DNA of 9,349 nt, from positions 1 through 9,349 of the forward strand of contig JAFLUQ010000090.1 of NCBI GenBank assembly GCA_022508735.1, written 5' to 3'. Positions 6,244 through 9,349 of the stretch are shown in pieces. The notes under the pieces were generated by a model that saw only the letters and a list, made by a program, of their open reading frames with translations, made no database searches and was not told where the DNA came from. Both the position numbers and the translations under genes were made by a program. Each line of letters opens with the position of its first letter. Position 1 is the stretch's first letter. This DNA is from Oscillospiraceae bacterium. Lineage in GTDB: Bacteria; Bacillota; Clostridia; UMGS1883.

Positions 6244-8130
6244 ATGAAAAAATACACTTCCTTAATATTGGCCCTTATTCTGGCGTTGTCTCTGCTGCCG
6301 GGCTGTACGCCTGCAGATATTGAGCTGTGGGCGGCAATGAGGCGCACAGGTGAGGCCGAAAACTACACTCTAAGTAGCAGCATGAGCTGGGATGTGACCG
6401 TTCATGAGCCCATACGCACTGAATATAACTATGAAGGTTACTTGGTTCTTACTAACATTGCCGGTATGGGGGGAATAGACGGGCGCTATAACGATATCCT
6501 AAACATACTTGACCTTCTGGCCGAGGACATGACCCTTGACACTACCACCGTTAAAAACGGCGGTGACATGAGGGTGGATATGCGCTTCTCTAAACCCGAC
6601 CTTCGCCTGTTTTTTTCCTTCTGGCGGCAGATGAAGGATGAGAATGCGGCGCGGTATATCTTTAAGATCCCGTCCATGTTCATAACCTCCGCCACCCGAG
6701 GTAAGGACTATATCGTGCTGGAAGGGACGGCTCAGACCGACAATGCGCAGAACGAAAATGTTCATACTTCCGCCGGGTATATCGAGAGCCTGAACAGGCT
6801 GAATGAGTATATCAGCAAAAATCTTTCCTCTTTGGCGAAGGAGGCAGAAGTGACCGGTAACGGTAATGTTTACACCGTGCGCATAGATGCGGCGGCTCTT
6901 CGGAGAATTGCCGATGAGGTAATTGATGCCATCACCTCAGAGGAGGGCGCGGCCCTCGCGGTAGATCTTTACACAAAATACACCGAAAATACCGTCAGGA
7001 AGTTAGCTGCGGTTTCCGGTGAAAGCGCCGAGGAGCTTCTCGCTGAGATGCCTACAGCGGAAGAAGCCCGGGCCATATATGACGAAGCAATGAAGGATGC
7101 TAAGCTCTACGCCGCGGTTATCGGCGAGCAGCTGGAAAAGAGCGGGCTTCTTAAAAACGGCGTGACGCTTAAGTACACCGTTAATTCCGACGGACTTATT
7201 GAAAAGGTCGAGAGTGAGATCGTTCTTGACGTGGACCTTGAAGCTTTAAGCGCGGCCTTTGCTGAGATAATTGCCATTATTGAGGGAACCGGCGCTGACA
7301 CCTATACAAATCCATACACGGTCAAAAAGGGCAGCTTTACGGTCACATTTAAAACAACCTCGGTTTACGACTACTCCGCTGCGGAGGTCGTAACGCCCGA
7401 GATTACCGAGCAGAACAGTGTGGATATTATGGCCGAGCTGACCGAGTATCAGGAGTACACCAATGCTAAGTACGAGTGGAATACAAAATGGAACAGTTAT
7501 TTGCCCTATTACGTCAAAAGTGAGTTTCTTGAAAATAACCCACAGGGCTCTGTGCTCACGGTCAAAAATCTGTCTAACGGTAAAGAAGCCGAGATGACAC
7601 CTCTGATTAAGGAAGGGGAAGTTTATTTGCCGGTGAGTGAGCTTGTCAATTTGCTTGACGGCGCCAGTGTAACATGGAATCCGATGACTATGGCGGTGGA
7701 GCTGCAGGTGATGAACGACTGTGGGACTCCGTCCTGCTATATCATACTCAACGCGGACGGAGAGCTTATGAGCGATGAATATTTTCACGCGCAGCGTGAC
7801 GAGTGGGGAAACTACATTGGGGAAATTCTCTCCCAGGAGCAGTATGCCGCCTTCAGGGATATGTATAACAGAGAAGACAGTTGGAGCACGAGCTTTAATT
7901 CCCCGCTGTACTCATATTTTGATGAAAACGGAAAGTCATATATTCGTATTGAGTTTATAACGAATATTCTCAGCAATCATGCAAATGTATATGATTCGAG
8001 AAACTATCTCGTAAATCTTGAGGGAAATGTTCTCAGCTTAGATTATAAGGATAATGTTCCCGAGTTCGAGTATGACGGAAGTATTGAAGACAACTTCTTC
8101 TACAAGCTTGAAGATATCTGGGAATTTTAG
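6244..8130 (+). CDS. Lipoprotein with stalk-like C-terminal domain (paralogue B)
   Basis: This 628-residue predicted lipoprotein has lipobox LPGC with Cys21. It is a diverged tandem copy of the gene before it. Shared blocks in the same order include LPGC-x-P-x-D-x-EL, AENYT, IPSM, VYTVR-x-DAAA, LL-x-NG-x-T, KNL-x-NGKE, DGAS-x-x-WNP and LEGNVLS, and both end in an IEDN-x-FY-x-L segment. Here the stalk-like module is closer to the family pattern: VYLPVSELVNLLDGASVTWNP at about 459-480, with a second half-repeat at about 559-595. The central part (about 215-310) is longer and more helical than in copy A, and the tyrosine-rich tail is missing. The ATG at 6244 has GGAGGT 7 bases upstream. A second ATG at 6237 touches that site directly and is out of frame, opening only a short frame. 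Co-transcribed with its neighbours; role unknown. Confidence 0.9.
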   Translation: MKKYTSLILALILALSLLPGCTPADIELWAAMRRTGEAENYTLSSSMSWDVTVHEPIRTEYNYEGYLVLTNIAGMGGIDGRYNDILNILDLLAEDMTLDTTTVKNGGDMRVDMRFSKPDLRLFFSFWRQMKDENAARYIFKIPSMFITSATRGKDYIVLEGTAQTDNAQNENVHTSAGYIESLNRLNEYISKNLSSLAKEAEVTGNGNVYTVRIDAAALRRIADEVIDAITSEEGAALAVDLYTKYTENTVRKLAAVSGESAEELLAEMPTAEEARAIYDEAMKDAKLYAAVIGEQLEKSGLLKNGVTLKYTVNSDGLIEKVESEIVLDVDLEALSAAFAEIIAIIEGTGADTYTNPYTVKKGSFTVTFKTTSVYDYSAAEVVTPEITEQNSVDIMAELTEYQEYTNAKYEWNTKWNSYLPYYVKSEFLENNPQGSVLTVKNLSNGKEAEMTPLIKEGEVYLPVSELVNLLDGASVTWNPMTMAVELQVMNDCGTPSCYIILNADGELMSDEYFHAQRDEWGNYIGEILSQEQYAAFRDMYNREDSWSTSFNSPLYSYFDENGKSYIRIEFITNILSNHANVYDSRNYLVNLEGNVLSLDYKDNVPEFEYDGSIEDNFFYKLEDIWEF

Positions 8131-8141
8131 TGTGACAGTCT

Positions 8142-9185
8142 ATGCCTAATATTATTGACTTTATTCTGCTTCAGGGCGGAAAAACCTTTGCGGAAAAGCC
8201 CTTCTGCCCGGTGGATGCAGCGGTGCTATCCCAACTAAGCTATTTGAAGTTTGAGCACATCGATAACACTGAAACCTTGCTGGCGACTCTCGGAGCTGCC
8301 GGACGTGAGCGTTTGTTTGAGGACGAACGCTTTGGCGAGGATCAGCGAAGGCTCTATTTTGAGGCGGCCTTCAGCGTGCGATATCAAAGCATGAAGGTGC
8401 GGGACGTTCAGTCCGTCAAAAATGACGACAGCGAGGTCTGCTTCTGCGCTATGGTGTTTGAGCCGGAGGGCTGCGCGCCTGTGGTGGTGTTCCGCGGTAC
8501 CGACGAGTTTGTTGTCGGCTGGAAGGAGGACTTCGCCATGGCCTACCGCTGCCCCGTTCCGGCACAGACCCTGAGCGTGGACTATCTGGCCGAAGCCGCG
8601 GCGGGGAGGCGAGAGTTTTACGTCTGCGGGCACAGCAAGGGCGGCAATCTTGCCGAATACAGCGTTCTCCATTCAGGGGCGGAGCTGCGGAGTCGGGTGA
8701 AAATGGTATATGATTTCGACGGCCCGGGCTTTGCGTCCTCAGTGCTGGATATGCCCGAATACACGGAAATGGGCGGGCGCATAATGAAGATCGTGCCTCG
8801 GCAGTCCTTCGTGGGGCAGCTCTTAAGGAGCGACGCTATAGGCCACAGGGTAGACAGCGACGGTGCGGCAATTTTTCAGCACGACATCTTCAACTGGAGA
8901 GTGGACAGCTACGGCGATTTCATCTACACTGACGATGAGAGCGTTGGCCTGAGCACCGCTATAGGGAGGCTCAATGCCAATATCGCCAAGCTCTCAGCTG
9001 ATCAGCTGGAGCGTTTTGTGGACGCTCTGTTCGCCGTGCTGAAGGATGCCGATATAGATAATCTCGTGGACTTCAGCAAAAACTGGAGGCATAACAGCCG
9101 CAGGATACTTTCGGCCTATAATGACCTTGATGAAACCACCAAGGAACTCCTCGGAGACACTGTAGCCGAGTTGATTTTCGGGTGA
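8142..9185 (+). CDS. Mbeg1-like alpha/beta-hydrolase (DUF2974)
   Basis: This 347-residue protein has no signal peptide or membrane segment, so it is probably cytoplasmic. The start NIIDFILLQGGKTFAEKPF, followed by VDAAVLSQLSYL, matches the usual beginning of the Mbeg1-like family. Lipase-like elements follow: VVFRGTD (115-121, an oxyanion-region type motif), the nucleophile elbow GHSKGGN (163-169, putative nucleophile Ser165), DFDGPGF (191-197) and IFQHD (244-248, candidate catalytic His247). The acid residue cannot be assigned with confidence. Family members are annotated as lipase-like; I know of no firm substrate. The ATG at 8142 is the only possible start, since an in-frame TGA lies at 8133-8135. 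No Shine-Dalgarno sequence is visible in the 11-bp gap after the previous stop, so translation may depend on coupling to the upstream lipoprotein gene. It is the last gene before the operon's terminator. Confidence 0.9.
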   Translation: MPNIIDFILLQGGKTFAEKPFCPVDAAVLSQLSYLKFEHIDNTETLLATLGAAGRERLFEDERFGEDQRRLYFEAAFSVRYQSMKVRDVQSVKNDDSEVCFCAMVFEPEGCAPVVVFRGTDEFVVGWKEDFAMAYRCPVPAQTLSVDYLAEAAAGRREFYVCGHSKGGNLAEYSVLHSGAELRSRVKMVYDFDGPGFASSVLDMPEYTEMGGRIMKIVPRQSFVGQLLRSDAIGHRVDSDGAAIFQHDIFNWRVDSYGDFIYTDDESVGLSTAIGRLNANIAKLSADQLERFVDALFAVLKDADIDNLVDFSKNWRHNSRRILSAYNDLDETTKELLGDTVAELIFG

Positions 9186-9192
9186 TTTAACG

Positions 9193-9221
9193 ATTAAAGC
9201 CGCCGCATAGGCGGTTTTAAT
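9193..9221 (+). terminator. Intrinsic terminator of the lipoprotein-hydrolase operon
   Basis: ATTAAAGCCGCC (9193-9204) and GGCGGTTTTAAT (9210-9221) pair over 12 positions with one G-U wobble and a 5-base loop. The lower stem supplies a U-rich end (TTTTAATTATAT) on the plus strand. It sits 7 bases after the hydrolase stop. It may also serve the convergent gene to its right, though the minus-strand T-tract is poor. Confidence 0.85.
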
Positions 9222-9245
9222 TATATCAGGCTGTATTACGGTAAA

Positions 9246-9347
9246 TTATAGTTTATCTATCTCGATGGGGCAACCCGGACCCCGGTCAGCCACACAGTTA
9301 ACGTATGCTTGCGCTATTTGTGCCGCACACCTTACGGCACTATCACG
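9246..9347 (-). CDS. Possible 3' end of a convergent gene (partial)
   Basis: Read on the minus strand, an open frame enters from the window edge and runs for 33 codons to a TAA at 9246-9248. Its end reads ...AQIAQAYVNCVADRGP, then GCPIEIDKL. The other two minus-strand frames close within the first 20 bases. Composition looks protein-like (helical, alanine-rich, then a polar end), and the stop is 25 bp from the terminator hairpin, a normal arrangement for convergent genes. The piece is too short to assign to a family, and it could be chance. Confidence 0.45.
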   Translation of the reverse strand, partial: RDSAVRCAAQIAQAYVNCVADRGPGCPIEIDKL

Positions 9348-9349
9348 TG

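Noticed and set aside
4392..8130. Amine oxidase or copper enzyme function for the twin lipoproteins
   Set aside because: Only the stalk-like module is similar; no catalytic oxidase domain or copper-binding histidine cluster is present.
1..9349. CRISPR array, prophage or transposase genes
   Set aside because: No regularly spaced repeats, no integrase, transposase or phage-like proteins were seen in any frame.

Overview
The window looks like chromosomal DNA from a low-to-mid GC Gram-positive anaerobe of the Clostridia, possibly an Oscillospirales-type gut organism. The evidence is strong GGAGG-type ribosome binding sites, GTG starts, three lipoproteins with signal peptidase II lipoboxes, frequent ATA isoleucine codons, and families common in that class: LysM-CAP, WG-repeat, copper-amine-oxidase-like stalk, and Mbeg1-like hydrolase. 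The taxonomic guess is inference.

Layout. Bases 1-214 hold no gene I can support, but roughly 28-143 is a dense nest of inverted and direct repeats that looks like an intergenic repeat element. A minus-strand block follows. From its promoter leftwards it reads: an HD-domain phosphohydrolase (3361-2783), the ribosome-associated GTPase TypA/BipA (2767-938), a strong intrinsic terminator (895-925), then a secreted LysM-CAP protein (823-215). The HD gene and typA are 15 bp apart and share a near-consensus promoter at 3391-3419.

A divergent plus-strand block starts on the other side of the 131-bp gap at 3362-3492. It comprises a WG-repeat lipoprotein (3493-4320), then, behind its own near-consensus promoter (4332-4360), a tight three-gene operon. 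That operon encodes two tandem paralogous lipoproteins of about 610-630 residues (4392-6224 and 6244-8130) and an Mbeg1-like/DUF2974 alpha/beta-hydrolase (8142-9185). An intrinsic terminator closes it at 9193-9221. The last ~100 bases probably carry the 3' end of a convergent minus-strand gene that is cut off by the window edge.

The HD-typA pair is housekeeping or stress-translation in character. The LysM-CAP, WG and twin lipoproteins are all predicted outside the membrane. The part most worth follow-up is the operon 4392-9185. It holds a duplicated lipoprotein with an unrecognised beta-rich N-terminal region and a C-terminal stalk-like module, linked to a serine-hydrolase-like protein that lacks an export signal. 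I know of no described function for this combination; any joint role is a hypothesis from gene order.
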